This document shows positions 8,140 to 16,323 of a stretch of DNA of 64,000 bases, piece by piece; positions within the stretch are counted from its first letter, which is position 1; every line of letters starts with the position of its first letter. This DNA is from Candidatus Villigracilis propinquus (GTDB lineage Bacteria; Chloroflexota; Anaerolineae; Anaerolineales; Villigracilaceae): NCBI GenBank assembly GCA_016714565.1, contig JADKDM010000037.1, positions 372,001-436,000 on the forward strand. Reading direction: 5' to 3'. The notes beneath the pieces are model-generated. The model saw only the letters and a list, made by a program, of their open reading frames with translations. It had not been told where the DNA came from and searched no databases. Position numbers and translations under genes: made by a program.

Positions 8140-9228
8140 TTAGACAATCGCTAATCCAACCAGCATCGCAAAGCCGCGGCCGTTGCGGAGGAGCAGTTCA
8201 ACGGGATTCTCACGAATGTAGCCGTGTCCGCCGTAGATCTGCACGCCGCGGTCAGTGACCATGAGAGCCATGTCGGCTGCGCCAGTGTGCGCAAGGTATG
8301 CAGAGGTGCTGGCATCTTCCTTGTTGTTGTCCAGATTCCATGCGGCTTCCCATGTGAGAAGGCGCATGGCGTCGATCTCGGTTGCCATTTCTGCGAGCAT
8401 GAAAGCGATTGCCTGTTTCTGTGCGATCTTCACGCCGAAGGCATCACGTTCTTTTGCGTAATTCTTTGCATATTCAAAAGCAGACCTGGCAACTCCGACA
8501 GCGGTAGCAGCGGAGGCAACACGCATCGAAGACAGAATCAGCTCAAAGTTATGTCCAGAGGCGCCGCCAAGACGGCTGGCAGTAACATTCTCCAACTTAA
8601 CCCGGTACATGGGCAGGGCGTTCAATCCCATTAATTTTTCACGTTCTTCCGAGATTTGTAATCCAGCAGCATTTTTGGAAACAATGAAGCCCTGGGTCTC
8701 GCCATCGAGATTGGCGTAGACGATCATGGCTTCGGCATCTTTTGCAAACGGGACAAATACTTTTTCGCCGTTCAACACGTAGTCGCTGCCGCTTGTTTTG
8801 GCAGTGGTCTTGAGGGCGTTGGGGTCGAAGTCAAAACTGAATTCGATGAGCGCAGCGGTGTAGGGAGCCCAGTCGCCGCCGATGATCTTCGGGAGGTATT
8901 CCTGCTTTTGTTCTTCACTGCCGCCCAGCAGAACGGGCGTGGCAAAAAGAGACGGAGTCATCACAGCCAGCGTGCCCGCGAGGTCGCCAAAGGCCATCTC
9001 TTCCACCGCCAACGCGCCGGTGACTGCAGAGCGATCACCAAAGCCACCGTATGCTTCCGGAACTGAGGCTTGCAGCAAACCGATCTCCCAGCCCTTGCTG
9101 ACCAGCTTCTTTGGAAACTCGTGACCTTCTTCGGCATCGTGTGCTGCAGGGCGAAGGTCATTTGCGGCGTACTTCCCCACCGCATCCACCAACATTTGTT
9201 GCTCTTCATTTGGTTCGAACGAATACAT
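8140..9228 (-). CDS. Acyl-CoA dehydrogenase, second paralogue
   Basis: Second acyl-CoA dehydrogenase of the operon, 362 residues, slightly shorter than the usual 380-400. The middle domain has lost the typical TEPxAGSD motif (the stretch reads TAALIEFSFDFDPNAL), whereas the C-terminal domain keeps GVQIYGGHGYIRENPVE and ARSAFEYAKNYAKERDAFG. RBS AAAGGAG lies 8 nt before the ATG. Because the canonical flavin-binding signature is altered, it may act on an unusual substrate or as the non-catalytic partner of the neighbouring dehydrogenase, as in heteromeric acyl-CoA dehydrogenases. That pairing is inference. Confidence 0.88.
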   Translation of the reverse strand: MYSFEPNEEQQMLVDAVGKYAANDLRPAAHDAEEGHEFPKKLVSKGWEIGLLQASVPEAYGGFGDRSAVTGALAVEEMAFGDLAGTLAVMTPSLFATPVLLGGSEEQKQEYLPKIIGGDWAPYTAALIEFSFDFDPNALKTTAKTSGSDYVLNGEKVFVPFAKDAEAMIVYANLDGETQGFIVSKNAAGLQISEEREKLMGLNALPMYRVKLENVTASRLGGASGHNFELILSSMRVASAATAVGVARSAFEYAKNYAKERDAFGVKIAQKQAIAFMLAEMATEIDAMRLLTWEAAWNLDNNKEDASTSAYLAHTGAADMALMVTDRGVQIYGGHGYIRENPVELLLRNGRGFAMLVGLAIV

Positions 9229-9271
9229 TTCTCTGCTCTCCTTTTTGGCTGCTGACGAACTATCGCCAGTA

Positions 9272-9832
9272 TTACTTCAACAATCCATGAAACAACAAAT
9301 CGGCATACCCATCTGCAATCTCATCAATGGATTTGCCGCCTTCGGGACGATACCAGGTAAGTGTCCAGTTCATCACTCCCATCAAGGTCCGAACGGTCAT
9401 TCCCGTATCAGGGCAATCAAATACTTTTGTACGCACGCCCTCATTAAGAACATCCCGCCATAGTCCTTCAAACTTATCGCGTTGAGGGACATGACGGGCA
9501 TGTGACTTTTTATCGAGTGAACGATGTTCAAATAAAAGAACAGCGGTGAGATCGCCATTCTCTGCAAGCGCAGATAAATAAGCGCGGATCATCTGCCTGA
9601 GTTTTTGGTCAGCGGGGATGCTCTGAGCGGCAATGGCGGCGATATGGTCGGTCAACATCACGAGGGCGCGGTCAAGAAGCGCGAGCAGAATCTCCTGCTT
9701 GGATGTGACATGATGATACAGGCTGGCCTTTTGCAAGTTCACCGCATCCGCTATGGCAGACATGGAGGCGCCATGAAAGCCCTTCTGACGGAAAACCTGC
9801 GCGGCGGCATCGAGAATGTCATCTCTGGTCAC
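9272..9832 (-). CDS. TetR family regulator of the fatty-acid operon
   Basis: TetR/FadR-like repressor of 186 residues. The N-terminal helix-turn-helix reads ILDAAAQVFRQKGFHGASMS and continues through NLQKASLYHHVTSKQEIL, and a helical ligand-binding domain follows. The start is GTG at 9832 with AAGGAG 8 nt upstream. It is the first gene of a leftward cluster with two acyl-CoA dehydrogenases, fadN, fadA and an SCP2 gene, spaced by 43-124 nt. A palindromic operator lies just before the gene, so it probably represses itself and the operon until an acyl-CoA binds. Confidence 0.88.
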   Translation of the reverse strand: MTRDDILDAAAQVFRQKGFHGASMSAIADAVNLQKASLYHHVTSKQEILLALLDRALVMLTDHIAAIAAQSIPADQKLRQMIRAYLSALAENGDLTAVLLFEHRSLDKKSHARHVPQRDKFEGLWRDVLNEGVRTKVFDCPDTGMTVRTLMGVMNWTLTWYRPEGGKSIDEIADGYADLLFHGLLK

Positions 9833-9846
9833 GAAGCATCTCCTTC

Positions 9847-9862
9847 CCTACCGAACGGTAGG
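9847..9862. promoter_or_regulatory. Palindromic operator for the TetR regulator
   Basis: CCTACCG-AA-CGGTAGG is a perfect 7+7 inverted repeat 15 bp upstream of the TetR gene start. Size, symmetry and placement fit the operators of FadR-like TetR repressors. The site is followed by a partly repeated TAGG. Binding is inferred. Confidence 0.72.
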
Positions 9863-10128
9863 TAGGGATAGTTTACTTCGGCCATCTTTTCTTGTCAAGC
9901 AAAGAACTGCCAATTCTACTGACGATTTCAGCAGTCGCAAAGAAAAAGTCTCGGCCTTCATTCCAATGAAACACGCCTTGTTATCTTGTCAACAAAATGC
10001 TCCAATTACTCTGCAAATGCAACAAAACTATAAATAGGCACGTCTACCCACCATGATATAATTTTGCCCGTATCGTATCAATAAACGAATATCTTATATA
10101 CAAATCAATAAATTATAAAGAGAGAAGC

Positions 10129-10836
10129 ATGAATATCTGGAAAATTTTAAAAGATGCCTTAAAACAAATTTATTCGTCACGACGGTTATTAATATATATA
10201 TATACTCCAATCGTAATCCTCCTTCTTGGGCTTACCCTTCTGGCAAGTTTAGTTCCTGACTTTAAGGTACGGGATATCCTCAAAGATGTCGCAGCTATTG
10301 GGGAATTACCATTTTACTCAGGTGCAATCTCTCAACTTGGCTTACTCATGTGGAGCGCGGCAACCTCTCTATGTTTTTTTGCATTTTTTGCATTAAGAAA
10401 AATAGATTCTTCCCGCAAAGAAACCCTTAATTTTCTCCTATTCGCCGCTTGTCTAAGCGGCTATTTGATGCTTGATGACACCTATATGTTGCACGAAGTG
10501 TTCTTTCCAAATTATTTGACGATCATTCCATCGGCAGACAAGGTCGTAATCCTTCTGTTAGGTATCGCGATGCTGTTATTTTTATATTTTAATCGCAGTG
10601 AAATTCTACGAAACGACTATGGCATATTGTTTTTAGCATTAATGCTTTTTGGCTTTTCAGTGACTCTGGATGTAATCCCCTCGTACTTATATGAAGAAAC
10701 CTATGCTCTGGAGAAAATTGAATATATCCTTGAGGATGGAGCAAAATTTGCAGCTATTGTTACCTGGTATGCTTTTTTTGTGCAATACTGTTATCAACAG
10801 TTTTTATTATTAAAAATTTCCCAGAAACCAAACTGA
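10129..10836 (+). CDS. Hypothetical multi-pass membrane protein
   Basis: A 235-residue protein that I do not recognise. It has about six hydrophobic segments (roughly residues 19-43, 65-88, 98-112, 135-152, 163-180, 208-226). Two conserved-looking polar stretches lie between them: LMLDDTYMLHEVFFP near residue 112 and KIEYILEDGAKF near residue 197. AGAGAGAAG stands just before the ATG. It opens the AT-rich exopolysaccharide region and is followed by a glycosyltransferase in the same direction after 193 bp. A role in glycan export or lipid modification is possible but unproven. Confidence 0.6.
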   Translation: MNIWKILKDALKQIYSSRRLLIYIYTPIVILLLGLTLLASLVPDFKVRDILKDVAAIGELPFYSGAISQLGLLMWSAATSLCFFAFFALRKIDSSRKETLNFLLFAACLSGYLMLDDTYMLHEVFFPNYLTIIPSADKVVILLLGIAMLLFLYFNRSEILRNDYGILFLALMLFGFSVTLDVIPSYLYEETYALEKIEYILEDGAKFAAIVTWYAFFVQYCYQQFLLLKISQKPN

Positions 10837-11029
10837 AAAACATCTTTTAGTTTCAAGAACCTCCTCGTGCCCAAACAATCTATTAAAAGAAAAAACGAGG
10901 ATTTCATTTTGGTTTAGCTGAGACTGTAAACAATTAACATTTCCGAAAATTTACTCCAAAAAACATACATGTCCTATTAAGCAGATTACTTCCTTTTTAT
11001 GATAACGAAGTTGAGCAAGAGGAATATTC

Positions 11030-12226
11030 ATGACAAAAAAGACCGCATATATTGTTTCAAGATTTCCTACAGTCAGCGAAACTTTTATTCTGTATGAAAT
11101 AATTGAACTCCACAAACTAGGAATGGAAATTGAAGTTTTTCCGTTGATCCATGAAAAAGGGACGATCTCTCATCCAGATGTTGATAAAATAGTTTCGAAC
11201 GTACACTACACAAAAATCCTTTCATTATCCATTTTAAGAGATCATTTATACTGGATTATTAAGAATCCCAAAAACTACTTAAAAACGTTATTTCAGGTTT
11301 TCATCATGAACGTGCGATCGTTGAAATTTCTCAGTCGCGCAATTGTTGTGATGCTTTCATCCGCACAAGTTGCGAGGAGAATTGAAGGAATGGGAATGGA
11401 TTCAATTCATGCCCACGCTGCCACGCATCCTACATTAATGGCTTACATTGTTTGGAAATTGACCGGGATCCCATACAGTTTTACGGCTCATTCCACAGAT
11501 ATCTACTTCAACCAGACCATGCTTGGAGAAAAAATTCAAAAATCCAGGTTCGTAGTCACCATTTCTGAATACAACAAAATTTTTCTACTAAATAAATATG
11601 TCAACATTCCAAAAGAGAAAATAAAGATTGTTCACTGCGGAATAAATTCCAGCATTTATAAAAAAAAGAGCATACGAAAAACATCTACACCCTTTCAAGT
11701 AATATGCGTGGCTCGTCTGGAAAAAATAAAAGGCCATAAGTATCTAATTGATGCACTTGCACAGCTTAAAACTCAGAATATTGATTTTCGCTGTTCGCTT
11801 GTTGGGGATGGAGAATTGCGGCAGAATGTTCAGGACCAAATTGATCGACTAAACTTAAACGATACAGTGACGATTTTGGGTTTTAAAACCCATGACCAAG
11901 TAGTGGAATTACTTTCACAAGCTGATGTTTTCGTACTTTCTAGTCTCAGTGAAGGCATTCCAGTAGCAGCGATGGAAGCAATGGCAGCTAGTTTACCAGT
12001 GGTTGCGACTGCGGTTTCGGGCGTCCCTGAACTTGTCGGGAATAACAAAACGGGCATATTGGTTCCTAGCCAGAACAGCGCCGAATTAGCCGAAGCGTTA
12101 CTCACACTATATAACAACCGTGATTTAGGAATAGAAATGGGAATTGCCGGACGCGCAAAGGTGATGACAGAATTCAGCATTCAAAATTCTGCATTAGCAC
12201 TTTATGATATATTGCAATCGGATTAA
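11030..12226 (+). CDS. Glycosyltransferase family 4
   Basis: GT-B fold glycosyltransferase of 398 residues. The N-terminal acceptor domain begins KTAYIVSRFPTVSETFI, and the C-terminal donor domain carries VARLEKIKGHKYLIDAL and the E-x7-E stretch SSLSEGIPVAAMEAMA that binds the nucleotide sugar. It likely adds a sugar to the lipid-linked repeat unit of the polysaccharide on the cytoplasmic side. RBS AGAGGAA precedes the ATG. The start of an apparent three-gene transcript with the GT2 gene and the kinase-like gene. Sugar specificity is unknown. Confidence 0.9.
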   Translation: MTKKTAYIVSRFPTVSETFILYEIIELHKLGMEIEVFPLIHEKGTISHPDVDKIVSNVHYTKILSLSILRDHLYWIIKNPKNYLKTLFQVFIMNVRSLKFLSRAIVVMLSSAQVARRIEGMGMDSIHAHAATHPTLMAYIVWKLTGIPYSFTAHSTDIYFNQTMLGEKIQKSRFVVTISEYNKIFLLNKYVNIPKEKIKIVHCGINSSIYKKKSIRKTSTPFQVICVARLEKIKGHKYLIDALAQLKTQNIDFRCSLVGDGELRQNVQDQIDRLNLNDTVTILGFKTHDQVVELLSQADVFVLSSLSEGIPVAAMEAMAASLPVVATAVSGVPELVGNNKTGILVPSQNSAELAEALLTLYNNRDLGIEMGIAGRAKVMTEFSIQNSALALYDILQSD

Positions 12227-12264
12227 TAAATGATGCCCAACTGGCTATAAGGAGAAAAACAATT

Positions 12265-13425
12265 ATGCTAAAAGGCCTTCTGTTGATACTTTTCTGGGGA
12301 TCTGTTTTTATAATTTTCTATTCTTATTTTGGTTTTCCACTACTGCTTGCATTACGCGGTCTATTTTTTCCTAAAAAAATAAAAACGTCTTCAAGTTTCC
12401 TCCCTGCTGTTACAGTCATTATTGCAGCTTACAATGAAGCCGATGGAATAGCTCAAAAACTTGAAAGTGTTCTCTCCACAAATTACCCATATAATAAACT
12501 TGAAATTATCGTAGCCTCAGATGGGTCAACCGATGGCACAAACGAGATAGTCTCAAAATTTGAAGGTTCCGGAGTCAAGTTATTGGCTTTGCCAAGGCAG
12601 GGTAAAAACCAAGTTCTAAATAACGCTGTCCCTACAGCATCTGGAGAGATCCTTATTTTCACTGACGCAGACAGCATCTTGCCCCAGGACTCAATACAGA
12701 ATCTGGTTCTCCCTTTTGCTGACCCGGAAATTGGCGGTGTTAGCGGCGACTATCGACATGCCAGTAAAAATGTCAAACAAGAAGGCGAACGCGCATACTG
12801 GAATTATGATCGACTACTAAAACAACTGCAAAGCTCCGGAGGGAGCGTAAGCGGTGCTTCTGGAGCGCTTTATGCAATTCGGCGTTCATTATTTAAAACT
12901 TTACCTGCGAGTGTCACAGATGATTTTTTTACTGCCATGCAAGTCGTTTCATCCCATTACCGACTAATTTTTGAGCCAAAAGCAGTTGCATACGGCCCAG
13001 TTGCATCATCAGCAAAAGAAGAATATAAGCGAAAGGTTAGAATTATCACACGCGGCCTACACGGTGTATGGTTGATGCGACACCTGCTAAATCCCCTGTC
13101 GTATGGTTTTTTTGCTATTCAACTGTTCTCCCACAAACTATTACGAAGGCTGATCGCAATTCCATTGATTTTGTGTGCAATTACGGCTCCCCTACTTTGG
13201 CAATTCAGCACAATATACGTTGTGGCTGCAATTTTCCAAATAGTCTTCCACTCCATTGCATTGACTGGCTTTTTTTTGCGCGGCACTCGAATCGGCCAAT
13301 CCAAGTTGCTCAGTATTCCATTTCACTTCGATATGATATATTATGCTTCGCTAGTGGCCATTCTGAACAACCTGAAAGGCAAGCAATTTGCAACTTGGGG
13401 CTCAGAACGAATAGCCAACCAATAA
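12265..13425 (+). CDS. Membrane-bound glycosyltransferase family 2
   Basis: 386 residues: an N-terminal membrane helix (about 3-26), a GT-A catalytic domain with TVIIAAYNEADGIAQKLESV, VASDGSTDGTNEI and the metal-binding FTDADSI, and C-terminal membrane helices (about 300-370). The acceptor-side aspartate may be in SVTDDFFTAMQV. This layout resembles processive or polyprenyl-linked GT2 enzymes such as IcaA/NodC relatives, without a PilZ domain. RBS AAGGAG is upstream. It lies 38 bp after a GT4 gene. Its product could be the polymer assisted by the BcsB-like protein at 16324-19011, which is inference. Confidence 0.88.
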   Translation: MLKGLLLILFWGSVFIIFYSYFGFPLLLALRGLFFPKKIKTSSSFLPAVTVIIAAYNEADGIAQKLESVLSTNYPYNKLEIIVASDGSTDGTNEIVSKFEGSGVKLLALPRQGKNQVLNNAVPTASGEILIFTDADSILPQDSIQNLVLPFADPEIGGVSGDYRHASKNVKQEGERAYWNYDRLLKQLQSSGGSVSGASGALYAIRRSLFKTLPASVTDDFFTAMQVVSSHYRLIFEPKAVAYGPVASSAKEEYKRKVRIITRGLHGVWLMRHLLNPLSYGFFAIQLFSHKLLRRLIAIPLILCAITAPLLWQFSTIYVVAAIFQIVFHSIALTGFFLRGTRIGQSKLLSIPFHFDMIYYASLVAILNNLKGKQFATWGSERIANQ

Positions 13426-13454
13426 TAAAACACTAGTGTAAAGGTAATTGACGC

Positions 13455-14549
13455 ATGCGCAAGAAATATAATATAAACCCTGATGACAAAACAATTATTG
13501 CGGATATTACAAAAACACTTGATTCGCACACGAAGGAATGGTATGGCAATAGTGCAACCTTAATACCCACCTCAGTCGAGTTCCGCATTTACAAAAGCTC
13601 ATTTTTTCTTCGATTTAGGGTTCAAGTCTCGACAGGAAATAAATTCATTCTTGTTAAAATCAGAAGAAACGCAACAATGCAGTCTCTTGCGCAGGCAATA
13701 AATGAAACAAATATTCACGCCAACTCAGAGATAGAGTACCAGTCGCTCATCAAGGTGTCAGATTTTTTCACCAACTCCCATGAAGGGCTTTCAATGGTCC
13801 GTCCGTTGATGTATCTGGACCACTGGCACGCAATTGTAATGGAAGAATTTCAAGGCACCTCACTTTACAATTTATTGATAAATTGCAAGTCGCTTCAAGG
13901 CAGAAAGGATGCCATCAAAAAACTCCTTGATGCGGGAAAAAAGACCGGTCGCTGGTTGTATTTATTTCATAATTCTATCAACATTCCCACTCATCAAAAA
14001 CTTGACAGTCATATTACTAGTGAGGTTTCTCGATACACAAAATTACTTGAAGTTGCCAGTAAGGGATCAATAACCTCGCCAAACCTGCAAGCGTTATTTT
14101 CCGCAAAGCTGTCTCAGATAAATACATCTGGTCCATTTTTTTCACTTACACATGGTGACATGTCATGCAACAATGTACTTTACTCTACAAACGGGGAAGT
14201 TTGCATTATTGATATTCAAGGTAAACCATCTCCTGTTTTCTCAGACCTCGGATTAATATTAATTCACCCTGACACATTAAAAATACAGGTATTCACCCTA
14301 GGTTTCTTTTTCCCAAAAAACCTACTCAGCACTTACCGAGAAGCCGTGCTTGTCGGTTACTTTAGTAATAAAGTTGAAAACAGGCCATTAGTCAATATTT
14401 ATTGCTCGTTAATGGTTCTGGATAAGTGGGCCAGATATGAAGACAACACAACTAGACATCATGGAGCAAAAAAATTGATGGCAATACTTACTGCGCCATT
14501 TACCAGGTTTTACTTCAGGAAAAGACTAGAAAACTATCTTCATAAGTAG
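13455..14549 (+). CDS. Aminoglycoside-phosphotransferase-like kinase
   Basis: 364-residue protein with the catalytic core of the APH/choline kinase superfamily. LTHGDMSCNNVLY holds the H-x-D-x4-N loop (D235, N240) and CIIDIQG the metal-binding D253. K68 in ILVKIR is the likely ATP lysine. The N-terminal third is divergent. It follows the GT2 gene by 29 bp in the exopolysaccharide locus, so it may phosphorylate a sugar, a lipid carrier or a glycan end rather than an antibiotic. The ribosome binding site is weak. It is the last plus-strand gene of the locus. Confidence 0.75.
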   Translation: MRKKYNINPDDKTIIADITKTLDSHTKEWYGNSATLIPTSVEFRIYKSSFFLRFRVQVSTGNKFILVKIRRNATMQSLAQAINETNIHANSEIEYQSLIKVSDFFTNSHEGLSMVRPLMYLDHWHAIVMEEFQGTSLYNLLINCKSLQGRKDAIKKLLDAGKKTGRWLYLFHNSINIPTHQKLDSHITSEVSRYTKLLEVASKGSITSPNLQALFSAKLSQINTSGPFFSLTHGDMSCNNVLYSTNGEVCIIDIQGKPSPVFSDLGLILIHPDTLKIQVFTLGFFFPKNLLSTYREAVLVGYFSNKVENRPLVNIYCSLMVLDKWARYEDNTTRHHGAKKLMAILTAPFTRFYFRKRLENYLHK

Positions 14550-14592
14550 CTGGATTGCTAATCGTCGGGTGAGATCATATAATTAATGTCAA

Positions 14593-14897
14593 CAATTACT
14601 CTGTTGCAAAGTATGGCAAATAAAAAATAAAGACATGAAGGTAATGATCTGACTAGCTACTCCAACCGCGTAAGCTCCTTTTTGACCCATTCTTTTTTGG
14701 GTCTGCCGTTTCGAAATGAATAATAGGCACTGGCTGCTAATTGCGGCCAAGTAAAGCGATACGGAATGTGGCTAATACAGTGACAATAGTTTCTTTGCTG
14801 TAGCATATCCAATTTCTGCAACGCTTTGGTAGTAGCGTTTTCGTCTTTTCATGCCATCGTTTTATAACTTTAGCTTATCTTTACAACAGAGCAATTA
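14593..14897. mobile_element. ~305-bp element bounded by IS6-like imperfect terminal repeats
   Basis: CAATTACTCTGTTGCAAAG at 14593-14611 and the complement of CTTTACAACAGAGCAATTA at 14879-14897 match at 16 of 19 positions in opposite orientation. The core CTCTGTTGCAAAG resembles the ends of the IS6/IS26 family (ACTGTTGCAAA). At about 305 bp it is too short for a full IS and looks like an internally deleted or passenger-carrying remnant. It contains the broken reading frame at 14657-14848. No clear target duplication was found. Confidence 0.5.
14657..14848 (-). pseudogene. Protein-coding remnant inside the small element
   Basis: On the minus strand an open stretch of about 63 codons with no usable start ends at a TAG at 14657. 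It reads in part CHCISHIPYRFTWPQLAASA and then YYSFRNGRPKKEWVKKELTRLE. It has protein-like composition but is cut off upstream by a TGA at 14849-14851, so it looks like the 3' end of a larger gene. I do not recognise the family. Location between IS-like ends suggests a transposase or a captured gene end. Confidence 0.4.
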
Positions 14898-14918
14898 GTC
14901 ATGCTAATTACTACTATA

Positions 14919-14969
14919 CATAACCAGCGTGGAAGTCTTCTGCAAGTTGAAGCTTACACGCTGGTTATG
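14919..14969. repeat. 13-bp perfect inverted repeat with 25-nt loop
   Basis: CATAACCAGCGTG and its exact complement flank a 25-base loop that itself contains GAAGTCTTC. It lies in the gap between the convergent halves of the polysaccharide locus. No T-run follows on either strand, so it is not a standard terminator. It may be a structured RNA end or the stem of another small element. The rest of the 14550-15032 gap holds only the IS-like remnant. Confidence 0.6.
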
Positions 14970-15032
14970 CAAAACATTAAGTGTAAAAATAAATAAAATC
15001 CACAAGAATCCATATTGAAAAGACTTCATATG

Positions 15033-16280
15033 TCAAGTAAGTGTATTATATTGCTTATTGGTAAAAACCGCTCCTAAAACCAGTAATAACAAAATTCCAG
15101 ATCCTATTACAATATTCTTGATTAACTTATCAGATTCAGAGAGTCCAACCGTCTCCACTTGCAGACCAGAATCTCTTCCTGCGAACTGATAAGCTCCCGC
15201 ATCCAGACTACCTTTTACGCGTGACAGGCCGTCAAGGTCTTGCGAAGGAAATTCTTCTTCAGTGTTTGCAAAGTTTACAGCAGGAGATTTACTTGTTAAG
15301 TGGAAGTCAAGCGGGTCTGTCAAAGCACTGACAAATCCATCAAGTGAGGTGGATGTATAATTTCCCGAAAGATGGTCTGCATAAAAACCATCAATGGCAT
15401 TTTCCTCACTTTTTGTATTCACTACAATATTTCCGTATATTTCCACTTTTTTCTCATCAAATTCACGAGACTCCACCACAATTCCACTTCGATCAGATGT
15501 ATATAAAACGATGGTGTTGAAACGAATTACATATTTTGCCACTGCCCATTCCGGAGGAGTGTCATTTGTCCATAAGAGACCGATAGCCGGAGATAACTTG
15601 CCACCTAACGTTAAGTAGCAAACATTATTCTCAATGAAAAGTACATCTGAAGAACCTTTTACATTATCATTAAAGTATCGGATACAGCTCTTGAAAGAGT
15701 CCCATACTTTATTGCCGCTAACAACCCCTGAACTTCTAATACTAATACCGTTTCCACTTGAACCATAAATTTCATTATTTAATACTTGTGCATCTTGAGT
15801 TTGAACATAGATACCATGATTCAATGGATGAGTGCCATTGTTATAAAGGATATTGTTCTTTATAACTAAATTAGTATGATTCACATTTTCATCCAAGTTC
15901 TGCTTAGAAATAATCCCATTTTTCTGAGTGTCGTATATCTTACAACCTTCTATAGTTACCTTATCTGTGCCGCCAGTAGACCTAAGAACAATTCCATTAC
16001 CTTGTATGTTGTAAATAGAACAATCTTTAATGTAAACATTAGAGACATTCCGCATAACTATGGCGTCTCCCAAAATATCATGAAAACTTGACCCAATAAT
16101 TAAGATATTATCGTCACCACTATCCAAAGTTAAAGGGGAAGTAAAATCTTGATTCTCAATGATGCGATCCCAATTTCCAGGAGGATACTTATTCTCCTGG
16201 AAATTGGAACCTGAAATCAAGAAAATCGCCAAACATAAAACCCACCAATACACAGGCTTTGTTTTCAAACAATGCGTCAT
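15033..16280 (-). CDS. Secreted parallel beta-helix protein with C-terminal membrane anchor
   Basis: 415 residues. After an N-terminal hydrophobic signal (about 11-24) come repeated right-handed beta-helix turns such as NVYIKDCSIYNIQGNGIVLR, VTIEGCKIYDTQKNGI, LVIKNNILYNNG and VLNNEIYGSSGNGISIR (residues about 55-290), typical of NosD/pectate-lyase-like folds. A C-terminal region ends in a transmembrane helix (IVIGSGILLLLVLGAVF) with a short tail. This fold in polysaccharide loci often acts as a lyase or epimerase on the exported polymer. I see no definite catalytic residues. It is the last gene of the leftward polysaccharide transcript. Confidence 0.72.
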   Translation of the reverse strand: MTHCLKTKPVYWWVLCLAIFLISGSNFQENKYPPGNWDRIIENQDFTSPLTLDSGDDNILIIGSSFHDILGDAIVMRNVSNVYIKDCSIYNIQGNGIVLRSTGGTDKVTIEGCKIYDTQKNGIISKQNLDENVNHTNLVIKNNILYNNGTHPLNHGIYVQTQDAQVLNNEIYGSSGNGISIRSSGVVSGNKVWDSFKSCIRYFNDNVKGSSDVLFIENNVCYLTLGGKLSPAIGLLWTNDTPPEWAVAKYVIRFNTIVLYTSDRSGIVVESREFDEKKVEIYGNIVVNTKSEENAIDGFYADHLSGNYTSTSLDGFVSALTDPLDFHLTSKSPAVNFANTEEEFPSQDLDGLSRVKGSLDAGAYQFAGRDSGLQVETVGLSESDKLIKNIVIGSGILLLLVLGAVFTNKQYNTLT

Positions 16281-16323
16281 ATTATTAAAACCATTTCTAC
16301 AGGTATTACACCAATTCGGTTAA

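Noticed and set aside
13455..14549. Aminoglycoside resistance gene
   Set aside because: Only the generic kinase core matches. The context is polysaccharide synthesis and the N-terminal part is divergent, so a resistance role is not supported.
15033..16280. Copper-site maturation protein NosD
   Set aside because: The beta-helix repeats are similar but there is no nos gene nearby and the protein ends in a membrane anchor. Only the fold is claimed.
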